9,266 nt of DNA from Pseudomonadota bacterium (GTDB taxonomy: Bacteria; Pseudomonadota; Gammaproteobacteria; SZUA-229), in NCBI GenBank assembly GCA_015222915.1, contig JADFWE010000091.1:1-9266 (forward strand), written 5' to 3'. The notes beneath the pieces are model-generated. The model did no database searches and had not been told where the DNA came from. It worked only from the letters and a program-made list of their open reading frames with translations. Below are positions 1-7,533 of this stretch, one piece after another. The number at the start of each line of letters is the position of its first letter. The stretch's first letter is position 1. Position numbers and translations under genes: made by a program.

Positions 1-1545
1 AGCCGCATCTGTTTCAGCTGCATAGGCGAGACCATCTTCATAACTGAACAGGATATCACCATTCTCGACGAACTGCGGATACGCTGTGATATTGCTGCCG
101 GTCGTAATCTTCGTCCATTTACCTGCCGCAATATCAAAAAGCTCCAGGTTCCAGCCGCCATCGCGCCGCCACATGCTGGCGACGATCTTTCTGCCATCCG
201 GCGATACATCGATCTGGCCGATGATCTCACCATCTTCACCCTGCCACAGGTCTTTTATCAATTCGGCTTTTTCATCCAGCAGGTGCAGAGATATCTTACC
301 GTAGTCATGATGCACTGCCGCGATCTGCCCGCCATCGGGAAACCAGCTGACGTGGATATAACGGCCGCACTCGGTAAGCCGGTCCAGCGAGTCCTGCTCC
401 GGGCGATAGAGATAGATATCTCTATATACCGTATAGTTATTACAGTACTCGCTCTGTGTCAGCAGTATGCCGGACCGTGCATGCAGGTCCATATCCGAAC
501 CGCCATTCAGCGTCAGCAGCGCTTCACTCTCACCGGCAGCATTGATGTGCATCAGGCTGGCGCGCTCATCACCGCTGTTGCGTACATAGTAGACTTCCTC
601 ACCTTCATCGGTCTGAATCGCACGCACCGCATCGGTCCGGTAGGCATCTTCAGAGATCTGCGTCGACGCACTCAGACCCCTGGCTTCTATCGCTGCTATC
701 TGCGGCTCAAAACGCCGTTTCAGCCACGCCTCATAATCTTTCCATAATGGCGTCAGATTTTTACCGAACACCTTATTGGCATTGGTATTGATGAAGAACG
801 GGAGCAGGTTGTTGCTGTACTCATCGACCCACTGCTGAAGCTTTTCCTCACCATAGTTCTCGGCGATGAACTCCATAAAATAAACGCCATAGAGATAACG
901 TGTAGTGCCCGCAGGCCATGTACTTACCGGCAGGTTTACATGGGTTACCGGTTGTATACCATTGGCGACTTCTTCACGCATCATCGATGCATACAGCGTA
1001 CTCTGGCCGCGACCGATGCCTCTTTCGGGATAGGTTTCTTTATGTGTCGCCAGCCCTTCGGTCACCCATGACGGCTGGAAGATATTGGGGAACAGGAACA
1101 GGAAACGACCGAAGATGCCGCGCAGATACTCCGGCGATCCAGCGCTCTTGTCGAGGTGCACGATGTGCGTGTATTCGTGAAAGATCAGGGTGCTCAGCCA
1201 GTTATCAAAATCTTCCAGGGTATTGATACTGCTCGGCGGTGCTACGAATAAAACCGTGCGATTAAAAAATATCGGGGTAGCATAACCATTTGGCCCATCG
1301 GTCTCGTCACTGAGTATGACGTGGGTCTTTTCTCTGGGCGTCCATTCCAGCTCTTCTGTCAGACGCTTATGTGCCGCTTCGGTGATCGCCATGGCATGTT
1401 CGGCATAGGCCTTATGGCCTTCGGCGTAATGCACAAAAAGGTTTTCGCTCTCGATGGTTTTCCAGTGCAGGCCAGGGTCGATGGCGAACACCTGTTGTGA
1501 GAAAAAACCTAGACTGAATAGTACAGTCGTCAGCAATACCCGCAT
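1..1545 (-). CDS. Secreted gluzincin-type zinc metallopeptidase with PD40/TolB-like repeats (3' end outside window)
   Basis: The frame is open for 515 codons from an ATG at 1545 to the window edge, so the C-terminus is missing. Residues 1-21 look like a Sec signal peptide ending V-F-A, so the protein should act in the periplasm or outside the cell. A zinc site HEYTH lies at 123-127, and the likely third ligand is E163 in the WVTEGLA segment. This HExxH plus EG(L/I)A spacing is typical of the peptidase-MA-like gluzincins. After about residue 300 come beta-propeller-like PD40 units, with FPDGGQIA near 402-409, SPDGRKIVAS at 448-457 and a weaker unit near 489-503. The start codon overlaps the ubiB stop by one base (TAATG), which suggests translational coupling. 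The substrate is unknown. The missing part may hold more propeller blades or another domain. The fold class is well supported; the physiological role is not. Confidence 0.85.
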   Translation of the reverse strand, partial: MRVLLTTVLFSLGFFSQQVFAIDPGLHWKTIESENLFVHYAEGHKAYAEHAMAITEAAHKRLTEELEWTPREKTHVILSDETDGPNGYATPIFFNRTVLFVAPPSSINTLEDFDNWLSTLIFHEYTHIVHLDKSAGSPEYLRGIFGRFLFLFPNIFQPSWVTEGLATHKETYPERGIGRGQSTLYASMMREEVANGIQPVTHVNLPVSTWPAGTTRYLYGVYFMEFIAENYGEEKLQQWVDEYSNNLLPFFINTNANKVFGKNLTPLWKDYEAWLKRRFEPQIAAIEARGLSASTQISEDAYRTDAVRAIQTDEGEEVYYVRNSGDERASLMHINAAGESEALLTLNGGSDMDLHARSGILLTQSEYCNNYTVYRDIYLYRPEQDSLDRLTECGRYIHVSWFPDGGQIAAVHHDYGKISLHLLDEKAELIKDLWQGEDGEIIGQIDVSPDGRKIVASMWRRDGGWNLELFDIAAGKWTKITTGSNITAYPQFVENGDILFSYEDGLAYAAETDAA

Positions 1546-3206
1546 TACTTTTTAAGCCCGTAGCCAATAAACAGGATACCGCCTATACCGAATCCCCAGG
1601 ACAATATCGGCGCACCAAGAACGGTAGGGATGCTGGCAGCAAAGGCATAGATGATCGAAGCCCCGATGAACATGGCAGCACCGCTGACCACGACCAGGCT
1701 CTTTCGCTGATTGTCCGCCAGCTGTTTCTGTATCTTTTCCAGCTGATCCATCTGCTGCTTCTGATACTCTCCATCGGCATGTGCTTTCAGGCTCTTATAG
1801 ATAAGCCCCGGCATCTCCGGCATCTTTTCGATGAGGTATGGCAGATCATCTTTCAGGTTTCGCATCAGCGCGCGAACACCCACCTGCTCTTCCATCCATC
1901 TTTCCAGAAACGGTTTTGCTGTCTTCCAGAGATCGAGGTCCGGATATAACTGGCGGCCCAGGCCTTCGATATTCAATAGCGTCTTCTGCAGCAGTACCAG
2001 CTGCGGCTGCACTTCCATATTAAAACGGCGCGCGGTCTGAAACAGGCGCAACAGCAGTTGCCCGAAAGAGATCTCTTTCAGCGGTTTTTCAAAGATAGGC
2101 TCACACACGCTACGGATGGCCGATTCGAATTCATCGACCCGGGTATGCGATGGTACCCAGCCGGACTCGACGTGCAGTTTTGCAACCTTGTAATAATCAC
2201 GCTGGAAGAAAGCCAGGAAGTTTTCCGCCAGATATCGTTTATCGGTCTGGCTAAGGGTGCCCATGATGCCGAAATCGACGGCGACATATTTTGGTCGCTT
2301 CGGGTTTTCGGTGTCGACGAAGATATTTCCCGGGTGCATGTCAGCATGAAAGAAATTATGTGAGAAGACCTGGGTAAAAAATATCTCGACACCTAACGCG
2401 GCCAGACGCTCCATATCAGTGCCCTGCTCTCGCAGTGCTTCGATATCTCTTATCGGCGTACCATAGATCCGCTCCATGACCAGTACGTTCTTTCGCACGA
2501 AGTCCCAGTGTATCTCCGGCACATACAGATCGTTCGAGCCCTCGAAGTTCCGCCGCAGCTGGCTGGCATTGGCAGCTTCACGCAACAGGTCTAACTCGTC
2601 CAGGATGGTCTTTTCATATTCCTCGACGACCTCGACCGGACGCAGGCGCCGCAGCTGTGATGAATATTTTGCCGCCAGTTCGGCGATGATATATAACAGT
2701 GAGATATCACGTTTGATCACCGGCATAACATCCGGGCGTAACACCTTCACCACCACATCTTCGCCGGTTTTTAACGTTGCGGCATGCACCTGTGCGATCG
2801 ACGCCGAGGCCAGCGGCTCTTCTTCAAACGTTTCGAATAGATCACCGACGGTTTTACCGTAGGCTTTTTCGATTATCTTTGTCGACTGAGTGCCGGGGAA
2901 CGGTGGCACATTATCCTGCAGCCGCTGCAGCTCATCGGCAATATCATCCGCCAGCAGATCCCGACGGGTCGATAACATCTGACCGAACTTGATAAAGATA
3001 GGGCCAAGGTCTTCCAGTGCTTCACGCATGCGCACCGCACGCGGCTTGCGCGCACGGCGCCACCAGTTCCAGGGGAATATATAGATGATGAAACGGAACG
3101 GCCGAAACAGATGCGTGGTGAAGACGATGTCATCCAGACCGTGACGCATCAACACCCAGTTGATACGTAATAAGCGGAAGAACTGACCCGGCGTTAATAT
3201 TGGCAT
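1545..3206 (-). CDS. ubiB: UbiB, atypical kinase/ATPase of ubiquinone biosynthesis
   Basis: A protein of 553 residues, against about 546 for E. coli UbiB. UbiB is an ABC1/ADCK/COQ8-family protein-kinase-like membrane ATPase needed for ubiquinone biosynthesis; its exact role, perhaps extracting lipid precursors for the Ubi enzymes, is still debated. Visible hallmarks are the KxGQ motif (KFGQ, 73-76), the alanine-rich nucleotide loop [11 protein letters not shown] (131-141) in place of a glycine-rich loop, K154 in VVVKVLRP, the ExD motif (E204, D206), the catalytic-loop segment HADMHPGN (287-294) and DFG (311-313). The last ~50 residues contain two hydrophobic segments, the usual UbiB membrane anchor. 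The N-terminus aligns with the family start. No strong Shine-Dalgarno is visible. It lies 28 nt after ubiJ, and its stop codon overlaps the start of the metallopeptidase gene. Confidence 0.97.
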   Translation of the reverse strand: MPILTPGQFFRLLRINWVLMRHGLDDIVFTTHLFRPFRFIIYIFPWNWWRRARKPRAVRMREALEDLGPIFIKFGQMLSTRRDLLADDIADELQRLQDNVPPFPGTQSTKIIEKAYGKTVGDLFETFEEEPLASASIAQVHAATLKTGEDVVVKVLRPDVMPVIKRDISLLYIIAELAAKYSSQLRRLRPVEVVEEYEKTILDELDLLREAANASQLRRNFEGSNDLYVPEIHWDFVRKNVLVMERIYGTPIRDIEALREQGTDMERLAALGVEIFFTQVFSHNFFHADMHPGNIFVDTENPKRPKYVAVDFGIMGTLSQTDKRYLAENFLAFFQRDYYKVAKLHVESGWVPSHTRVDEFESAIRSVCEPIFEKPLKEISFGQLLLRLFQTARRFNMEVQPQLVLLQKTLLNIEGLGRQLYPDLDLWKTAKPFLERWMEEQVGVRALMRNLKDDLPYLIEKMPEMPGLIYKSLKAHADGEYQKQQMDQLEKIQKQLADNQRKSLVVVSGAAMFIGASIIYAFAASIPTVLGAPILSWGFGIGGILFIGYGLKK

Positions 3207-3234
3207 GATGATATCGACATATAGTTATTGATCG

Positions 3235-3843
3235 TTATTTTCTGCTGTTACTTTCTGCGATGCTGCAGCCCAGGTTTTTTATCCTGGCCTGTAACCTGTC
3301 GACGTCATCTCGCAGCGTATCCACTGCCTCATTAAACATCTCAAGCTCCGTATCCGTCACCAGGTCACGGCTCTCTTCCTGCAGATATTCACTGGCACTC
3401 AAAGACACCGATCTCACCGTATCCCGGCTCCACCGCCCGATCTTTTTTCCGGACTGCTGCAGCTGATAAGCGAGGCCATCACCGACCAGCCTGGCCAACG
3501 GTTCGGCCCAGTCGACATCCATCTGCGAGAAAATATTTTTGAACTGATGGCCGAGACGGGTATCGCCACTGATCTCGACCTCGCCTTTCAGAAGCATGGC
3601 CGACACATTGGAGAGTAGCCCCATCTTGAACAGCGAAACCGAACTGCCTCTCAAGGTGGTGTCGGGCTCTTCATCACAGGCCAACAGGATCTGCAGGCCG
3701 CTGGCATCAGGCAATATAAACAGATCTTTTTTTATATCTGTCACTTCCAGCTTGATCACTTTGCCGCTATACGCTGCCAGCTTCTCCAGCACTTCCGGAT
3801 CCATAGCCAGGTAACGATTAACGACAGTTTCGATGAGTAGCAT
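3235..3843 (-). CDS. ubiJ: UbiJ, SCP2-domain ubiquinone biosynthesis accessory factor
   Basis: A protein of 202 residues, matching the ~201 of E. coli UbiJ. UbiJ is a lipid-binding, non-catalytic component of the cytosolic Ubi complex; it binds hydrophobic ubiquinone intermediates through its SCP2 domain and partners with UbiK. The SCP2-like domain covers roughly residues 13-115. The family-typical stretch GDTRLGHQF (93-101) followed by the DVDWAEPLARLVGD segment (109-122) is clear. The C-terminal part, about 165-192, is charged with hydrophobic residues at heptad-like spacing and probably forms the coiled coil known for UbiJ-UbiK contact. It sits 65 nt after ubiE and 28 nt before ubiB, the standard gammaproteobacterial order. 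The ATG at 3843 gives the usual family N-terminus, but the bases before it (GCTCCCGCC) show no Shine-Dalgarno, so translation may be weak. No ubiK is seen in the window. Confidence 0.93.
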   Translation of the reverse strand: MLLIETVVNRYLAMDPEVLEKLAAYSGKVIKLEVTDIKKDLFILPDASGLQILLACDEEPDTTLRGSSVSLFKMGLLSNVSAMLLKGEVEISGDTRLGHQFKNIFSQMDVDWAEPLARLVGDGLAYQLQQSGKKIGRWSRDTVRSVSLSASEYLQEESRDLVTDTELEMFNEAVDTLRDDVDRLQARIKNLGCSIAESNSRK

Positions 3844-3908
3844 GGCGGGAGCTTATGTTCAATTTAGCGTCTGTATTAATATCTGCAGTGCCGTCTGTAT
3901 CGGGCCTG

Positions 3909-4655
3909 CTACAGCTTGAAACCTTTATGCAGAGCGACGATGCCACCTGTCATATTATGATAGCTACAGCGTTCGAAGCCGGCCTCTACCATCATCTTCT
4001 TCAGTGTTTCCTGATCCGGGTGCATACGGATAGATTCGGCGAGATAGCGATAGCTGTCTTCATCATTCGCGATCAGCTTACCCATCTTCGGCAGTATATT
4101 AAATGAGTAAAAATCGTAGATCTTATCGAGACCCGGCACTACCGGTTTCGAAAACTCGAGGATCAATAAACGACCGCCCGGCTTCAGAACCCTATACATC
4201 GATTTTAATGCAGCCAGCTGGTGCGTTACGTTACGCAGACCAAACGCGATGGTCACACAGTTGAAGCTGTTATCGTCGAACGGCAGGTCTTCGGCATTGG
4301 CCTCGACAAATTCTATATTACCGGCATAGCCTTTATCCAGCAGACGCTTGCGGCCTTCTTCCAGCATCGCCGCATTGATATCGGAGATGATAATCTTACC
4401 GGAGGGGCCGACCTGTTGTGACATCTGCATGGTCAGGTCACCGGTACCACCCGCCACATCCAGCGCCGTATCGCCGGGCTTCAGACCGGTGTGCTGCATC
4501 GCGATCTTTTTCCAGATACGGTGCACACCGAAGGACATGACATCGTTCATGATGTCATATTTACTGGCGACCGAATCAAACACACCGGCGACCAGGCCTT
4601 CCTTCGTACTTTCATCTACCGTCTTATAACCAAAGTGTGTTTCTTTTTTTGTCAT
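3909..4655 (-). CDS. ubiE: UbiE, ubiquinone/menaquinone C-methyltransferase
   Basis: A 248-residue class I SAM-dependent methyltransferase (E. coli UbiE is 251). It methylates the ring carbon of 2-polyprenyl-6-methoxy-1,4-benzoquinol in ubiquinone synthesis and of demethylmenaquinol where menaquinone is made. SAM-binding motif I is DVAGGTGDL (66-74). The acidic residue of motif II is D92 in SDIN. NAEDLPF (120-126) follows, and the post-motif segment [15 protein letters not shown] (157-171) is the UbiE/COQ5 signature. [13 protein letters not shown] (26-38) and the [12 protein letters not shown] segment (211-222) are also characteristic. The start at 4655 matches the family N-terminus; GGAAAGAGA upstream offers a modest ribosome-binding site. 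It is the first ubi gene after DUF971, with a 143-nt gap in which no clear promoter or terminator was found. Confidence 0.97.
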   Translation of the reverse strand: MTKKETHFGYKTVDESTKEGLVAGVFDSVASKYDIMNDVMSFGVHRIWKKIAMQHTGLKPGDTALDVAGGTGDLTMQMSQQVGPSGKIIISDINAAMLEEGRKRLLDKGYAGNIEFVEANAEDLPFDDNSFNCVTIAFGLRNVTHQLAALKSMYRVLKPGGRLLILEFSKPVVPGLDKIYDFYSFNILPKMGKLIANDEDSYRYLAESIRMHPDQETLKKMMVEAGFERCSYHNMTGGIVALHKGFKL

Positions 4656-4669
4656 ATCTTATTTCTCTT

Positions 4670-4679
4670 TCCACAGAGG
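4670..4679. repeat. 10-bp inverted repeat flanking the DUF971 gene, arm 1
   Basis: TCCACAGAGG on the plus strand, just upstream of ubiE, is the reverse complement of the sequence at 5204-5213 upstream of the DUF971 start. In the minus-strand transcript the two could pair, with three to four further pairs beyond a small internal loop. It may be coincidence or a remnant of an intergenic repeat family. Confidence 0.35.
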
Positions 4680-4798
4680 GATGCAGCTTCACACAGATAA
4701 AATTTTTTACTTTCTATTAAAAACATAGGAGCTGATTACTCATGCCTCTACGAAAGCCGCCCTTACCTTTATCCGTGCTCATCTCCGGAAAAAAGTTA

Positions 4799-5158
4799 TC
4801 AATCTATCTTTCTACGCTCGTGACCGGCGGCTTTTAAGCGATCCAGATAATCCTGCCACTTCTCTTCGTAGTTCGAACCTAACTCATACAGATAATCCCA
4901 GGTGTATATACCAGTATCATGTTTGTCATCGAAGGCAAACTTCAGTGCATAGTTACCCTGCGGCTCGATAGCATCAATTGTAACTTCTTCCTTGTTTAAC
5001 TGCAGGATTTCCTGCCCCGGACCGTGACCGGTCACTTCTGCCGAAGGCGAATACACACGCAGATATTCACACGGCAGCTGATGCACAGCACCGTCTTCGT
5101 ACTCGACTTCTAACACGCGGCTTTTCTGATGCAGGTTTATATTTACTGGTTTTGCCAT
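4799..5158 (-). CDS. DUF971 / gamma-butyrobetaine hydroxylase-like N-terminal domain protein
   Basis: A stand-alone protein of 119 residues of the DUF971 (GBBH-like N-terminal) family. Recognisable segments are the beta-rich start LEVEYEDGAVHQLPCEYLR (16-34), SAEVTGHGPGQ (39-49), and the family-typical block NYALKFAFDDKHDTGIYTWD (69-88) leading into YLYELG (89-94). The same domain precedes the catalytic domain of gamma-butyrobetaine hydroxylase and is fused to Mrp/ApbC-type Fe-S carrier ATPases in some proteins, which suggests a metal or Fe-S link. The function of the single-domain form is not established, and no hydroxylase domain is present here. The frame is open up to 5224, but the start at 5158 is preferred: it has AAGAG seven bases upstream and the longer N-terminus is basic and unlike the family. 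The gene ends in tandem stops, TGA TAA. Adjacency to hslU recurs in gammaproteobacteria, as I recall. Confidence 0.9.
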   Translation of the reverse strand: MAKPVNINLHQKSRVLEVEYEDGAVHQLPCEYLRVYSPSAEVTGHGPGQEILQLNKEEVTIDAIEPQGNYALKFAFDDKHDTGIYTWDYLYELGSNYEEKWQDYLDRLKAAGHERRKID

Positions 5159-5165
5159 AGTTTTT

Positions 5166-5170
5166 CTCTT
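5166..5170 (-). promoter_or_regulatory. Ribosome-binding site of the DUF971 gene
   Basis: AAGAG on the minus strand lies seven bases before the ATG at 5158. It decides the start against the longer open frame beginning at 5224. Confidence 0.6.
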
Positions 5171-5203
5171 GATAAAGTATTTTGTTGATTGCTTGCGGCG
5201 CAG

Positions 5204-5213
5204 CCTCTGTGGA
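5204..5213. repeat. 10-bp inverted repeat flanking the DUF971 gene, arm 2
   Basis: CCTCTGTGGA on the plus strand lies in the 72-nt hslU-DUF971 gap and is the exact reverse complement of 4670-4679. Together the arms bracket the DUF971 gene. Confidence 0.35.
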
Positions 5214-5230
5214 GCTCTTAGCACGACCGC

Positions 5231-6562
5231 CTATAATATATAACGGCTCAAATCTTCGTCTCCGATCAGATCGGCCAGACGCTCGTTAACATACGCCGCA
5301 TCGATGACCACAGAATCACCCGCCTTGTCAGGTGCCGTATATGAGATCTCTTCCAGCAGTCGCTCCATGATGGTATGCAGGCGGCGTGCGCCGATGTTCT
5401 CGGCACTCTCATTGACATCAAACGCTGATTGCGCGATCTGCTTTACACCGTCATCACTGAAATCGATGCTCAGACCCTCTGTCGCCATCAATGCTCTGTA
5501 CTGCACGGTCAGCGCTGCATCCGGTTCGGTCAATATGCGCTCGAAATCCTCGGCATTTAACGCTGACAGTTCGACGCGGATCGGCAGACGGCCCTGCAGC
5601 TCCGGAATAAGGTCACTGGGCTTGGTCAGATGGAATGCGCCGGAAGCGATGAACAGGATGTGATCGGTTTTCACCATGCCGTATTTGGTCGAAACCGTAC
5701 AACCTTCGACCAGCGGCAGCAGATCACGCTGCACGCCTTCACGTGAGACGTCGGCACCGCCGCCGCTCTCGGCGCGTTTGGCCACCTTGTCTATCTCGTC
5801 GATAAAGACGATGCCATTCTGTTCTGCATTTTCGACGGCGCGGGTTTTTATCTCCTCGTCTTTCACCAGTTTACCGGCTTCCTCTTCAAGGATGACCTTA
5901 CGCGCTTTCGCGATGTTCATCTTGCTGGTCTTTTTCTTGTCACTGCCCATGTTGGCAAACATGCCCTGCAGCTGAGAGGTCATCTCTTCCATTCCAGGCG
6001 GCGCCATGATCTCTACGCCGACCGGAGAGGCCGACACTTCCAGCTCGATCTCTTTGTCATCCAGCTCACCATTTTTCAGTTTTTCACGAAATTTCTGCCG
6101 GGTGTTGCTCTCCCGGTCTTCTTCCGGTTCACCGAACTCGTTTCTTGCCGGCGGCAGCAGAACATCAAGAATGCGCTCTTCTGCTGCCCGCTCTGCCAGA
6201 TGGCGGACTTTTGCCATCTCCTGCTCGCGCGTGCTCTTTACCGACATGTCGACAAGATCGCGGATGATAGAGTCAACTTCGCGGCCAACATAACCCACTT
6301 CGGTGAACTTGGTCGCTTCGACCTTAACGAACGGCGCGTTGGCCAGATGCGCCAGACGGCGCGCGATCTCGGTTTTACCGACGCCGGTCGGGCCGATCAT
6401 CAATATATTTTTTGGCGTGATCTCATTTCGCAGCTCTTCATCGACCTGCATGCGGCGCCAGCGGTTGCGCAGGGCAATCGCTACCGCACGTTTGGCATCA
6501 TCCTGGCCAACGATATGCTTGTTTAATTCCTGAACAATTTCACGGGGAGTCATCTCAGACAT
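5231..6562 (-). CDS. hslU: HslU, ATPase/unfoldase subunit of the HslUV protease
   Basis: A protein of 443 residues, the same length as E. coli HslU. It is a Clp/HSP100 AAA+ unfoldase that forms hexamers, unfolds substrates and threads them into the HslV chamber in the cytoplasm. Walker A is GPTGVGKT (57-64), the pore loop GYVG (90-93), Walker [10 protein letters not shown] (251-259), the likely arginine finger R325 in QGRLP, and sensor 2 lies in GARRLHT (391-397). Residues from about 110 to 240 are the inserted I domain. The last residues, RYIL, match the C-terminal tail that docks into HslV. It follows hslV after an unusually long gap of 119 nt holding a hairpin. The start at 6562 gives the family N-terminus; AAGAAGG about 12 nt upstream may be the ribosome-binding site. 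Confidence 0.98.
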   Translation of the reverse strand: MSEMTPREIVQELNKHIVGQDDAKRAVAIALRNRWRRMQVDEELRNEITPKNILMIGPTGVGKTEIARRLAHLANAPFVKVEATKFTEVGYVGREVDSIIRDLVDMSVKSTREQEMAKVRHLAERAAEERILDVLLPPARNEFGEPEEDRESNTRQKFREKLKNGELDDKEIELEVSASPVGVEIMAPPGMEEMTSQLQGMFANMGSDKKKTSKMNIAKARKVILEEEAGKLVKDEEIKTRAVENAEQNGIVFIDEIDKVAKRAESGGGADVSREGVQRDLLPLVEGCTVSTKYGMVKTDHILFIASGAFHLTKPSDLIPELQGRLPIRVELSALNAEDFERILTEPDAALTVQYRALMATEGLSIDFSDDGVKQIAQSAFDVNESAENIGARRLHTIMERLLEEISYTAPDKAGDSVVIDAAYVNERLADLIGDEDLSRYIL

Positions 6563-6639
6563 AAAAACCTAAACCTTCTTCAAAATTCTTTATTATGCTG
6601 CCAATTTACCAGATGCTGCAGCTAAAATCGTTATCTCGC

Positions 6640-6667
6640 AAACATCCCTTCGACGGAAAAGATGCTT
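6640..6667 (-). promoter_or_regulatory. 12-bp hairpin between hslV and hslU
   Basis: Read on the minus strand, AAGCATCTTTTC, a CGTC loop and GAAGGGATGTTT form a continuous 12-bp RNA stem containing three G-U pairs. It begins 15 nt after the hslV stop codon. A tract of only three U at the stem end, followed by GCGAG, makes a full terminator unlikely. A role as an RNA-processing, mRNA-stability or partial attenuation element that sets the HslV:HslU ratio is an inference. Confidence 0.5.
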
Positions 6668-6681
6668 GGCACAGAAACACT

Positions 6682-7215
6682 CTATATTTCTTCGATCGTG
6701 CGGTTATGGTTCGTGTAGATACAGATATCACCGGCGATCTCCAGACTTTTTTCGACGATCTCTTTTGCTGACAGTTCCGTACTGTCAAAAAGCGCCCTGG
6801 CAGCAGACTGCGCATAAGGCCCTCCCGAACCGATAGCGATCAGATCATCATAGGCTTCGATAACATCGCCAGTTCCGGAAACCAGCAGCGAAGCCTCTTT
6901 ATCAGCGACGATCAGCATCGCTTCCAGCTTGCGCAGAACCCGGTCGGTGCGCCAGTCTTTCGCCAGTTCAACCGCTGTCCGTCTCAACTGCCCGTTATGC
7001 CGCTCCAGCATGCCTTCGAAACGCTCTAACAAGGTGAAGGCATCAGCCGTTGCTCCGGCAAAACCAACGATGACCTTGTCACCGTATATCTTGCGCACCT
7101 TGGTGGCATTACCCTTCATAACAGTATTGCCCAGGGTTACCTGTCCATCGCCACCGACGACAACTTTTCCTGCCCGGCGAACGGTGACGATGGTTGTGCC
7201 GTGAAATGTTTCCAC
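6682..7215 (-). CDS. hslV: HslV, proteasome-like peptidase subunit of HslUV (GTG start)
   Basis: A 177-residue N-terminal-nucleophile threonine peptidase that forms double hexamer rings and degrades proteins fed by HslU. The start codon is GTG at 7215; GGAG lies eight bases upstream, which supports it. The product begins METFHG before TTIVTVRR, so the catalytic threonine is T7 after removal of a six-residue propeptide; in E. coli only the Met precedes it. The mature-numbering catalytic residues D17 and K33 correspond to D23 and K39. The blocks [17 protein letters not shown] (53-69), [11 protein letters not shown] (81-91), [17 protein letters not shown] and [16 protein letters not shown] are characteristic. 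It ends at IEEI, slightly shorter than E. coli. It is the first gene of the minus-strand block and diverges from the MscS gene. hslVU is a heat-shock operon in E. coli, but no convincing sigma-32 motif was found here. Confidence 0.97.
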   Translation of the reverse strand: METFHGTTIVTVRRAGKVVVGGDGQVTLGNTVMKGNATKVRKIYGDKVIVGFAGATADAFTLLERFEGMLERHNGQLRRTAVELAKDWRTDRVLRKLEAMLIVADKEASLLVSGTGDVIEAYDDLIAIGSGGPYAQSAARALFDSTELSAKEIVEKSLEIAGDICIYTNHNRTIEEI

Positions 7216-7223
7216 TTATCAAA

Positions 7224-7227
7224 CTCC
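7224..7227 (-). promoter_or_regulatory. Ribosome-binding site of hslV
   Basis: GGAG on the minus strand is eight bases upstream of the GTG at 7215. No in-frame ATG lies nearby, so this site fixes the unusual start and the METFHG propeptide. Confidence 0.7.
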
Positions 7228-7258
7228 AGTATCTGTCTCAATATACGTCGATTTACTG

Positions 7259-7276
7259 CCAGCCGAAACTGACTGG
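7259..7276 (-). promoter_or_regulatory. Small hairpin in the probable hslV leader
   Basis: On the minus strand CCAGTC, a six-base loop and GGCTGG form a 6-bp stem with one G-U pair, 43 nt upstream of the hslV start. The E. coli hslVU leader is reported to carry a stabilising stem-loop; whether this is its equivalent is a guess, since the transcription start is unknown. Confidence 0.25.
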
Positions 7277-7324
7277 TATCTCAAGGCACTGAATTTTACA
7301 CTATGCAAGGGTTTACTCATACCA

Positions 7325-7349
7325 TGGTCGAGTTGAGGTTACTCGACCA
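7325..7349. repeat. Perfect 9-bp inverted repeat in the divergent intergenic region
   Basis: TGGTCGAGT at 7325-7333 and its exact reverse complement ACTCGACCA at 7341-7349 are separated by seven bases. There is no T-tract on either side, so it is not a normal intrinsic terminator. Its place between two divergent promoters fits an operator for a dimeric regulator or an RNA hairpin in the hslV leader; the sequence alone cannot choose. Confidence 0.6.
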
Positions 7350-7477
7350 ATGCTGGCGCGATTTCATCGCTACCGGTTACTACCAGCTGTGCATAAGAAC
7401 CCGTATATAAGACATACTTTTCTTCCAGGCAGGAAAAACCCCGCATTATTAAAACCTTGCTACCCCTACGACAGTCA

Positions 7478-7506
7478 TGTAAACGAACCTGACACTGTAT
7501 TATAAT
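7478..7506 (+). promoter_or_regulatory. Probable sigma-70 promoter of the MscS-family gene
   Basis: A consensus -10 TATAAT lies at 7501-7506, giving a predicted start near 7513 and a leader of about 21 nt. The best-spaced -35 candidate, TGTAAA at 7478-7483 with a 17-bp spacer, matches only three of six consensus bases, so the promoter may be weak or activator-dependent. AGAG at 7521-7524 is a weak ribosome-binding site nine bases before the ATG. Confidence 0.5.
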
Positions 7507-7533
7507 GGTGTAAATATTCCAGAGAAAAACCAG

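Larger units (their letters stand above)
7216..7533. other. Divergent intergenic region between hslV and the MscS-family gene
   Basis: These 318 nt carry no supported gene. They must hold the promoters of both the minus-strand hslV operon and the plus-strand MscS gene. Visible elements are a small hairpin in the hslV leader (7259-7276), a perfect 9-bp inverted repeat (7325-7349), a 5-bp hairpin GCGAT/ATCGC within about 7357-7370, and a TATAAT at 7501-7506. The only frame with any protein-like look is 35 codons (7303-7410), and it lacks a ribosome-binding site. Neither a sigma-70 nor a sigma-32 promoter for hslV could be picked out by eye. Confidence 0.7.

Noticed and set aside
86..1226. Plus-strand open frames at 86-304, 283-747 and 918-1226
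   Set aside because: They are antisense to a 515-codon minus-strand frame with a signal peptide, an HExxH zinc site and PD40 repeats. Their own products resemble no family and lack ribosome-binding sites.
4717..4782. 21-codon minus-strand frame between DUF971 and ubiE
   Set aside because: The only GGAG touches its ATG directly, leaving no usable spacing, and the peptide shows no recognisable feature.
5159..5224. Longer N-terminus for the DUF971 protein, starting at 5224
   Set aside because: The added 22 residues are strongly basic and low in protein-like pattern, and a well-spaced AAGAG marks the start at 5158.
7216..7345. Sigma-32 promoter for hslV, suggested by CTTGAG and CTTGCA on the minus strand
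   Set aside because: Neither is followed at 13-15 bases by anything like CCCCAT, so the heat-shock promoter could not be supported.
7303..7410. 35-codon plus-strand frame in the intergenic region
   Set aside because: It has no Shine-Dalgarno, overlaps the 9-bp inverted repeat, and is too short to support without conservation data.
7406..7445. Possible terminator: TTCC/GGAA stem with flanking T and A runs near 7420-7437
   Set aside because: The core stem is only four pairs, needs a bulge to extend, and is not followed by a T-tract on either strand.
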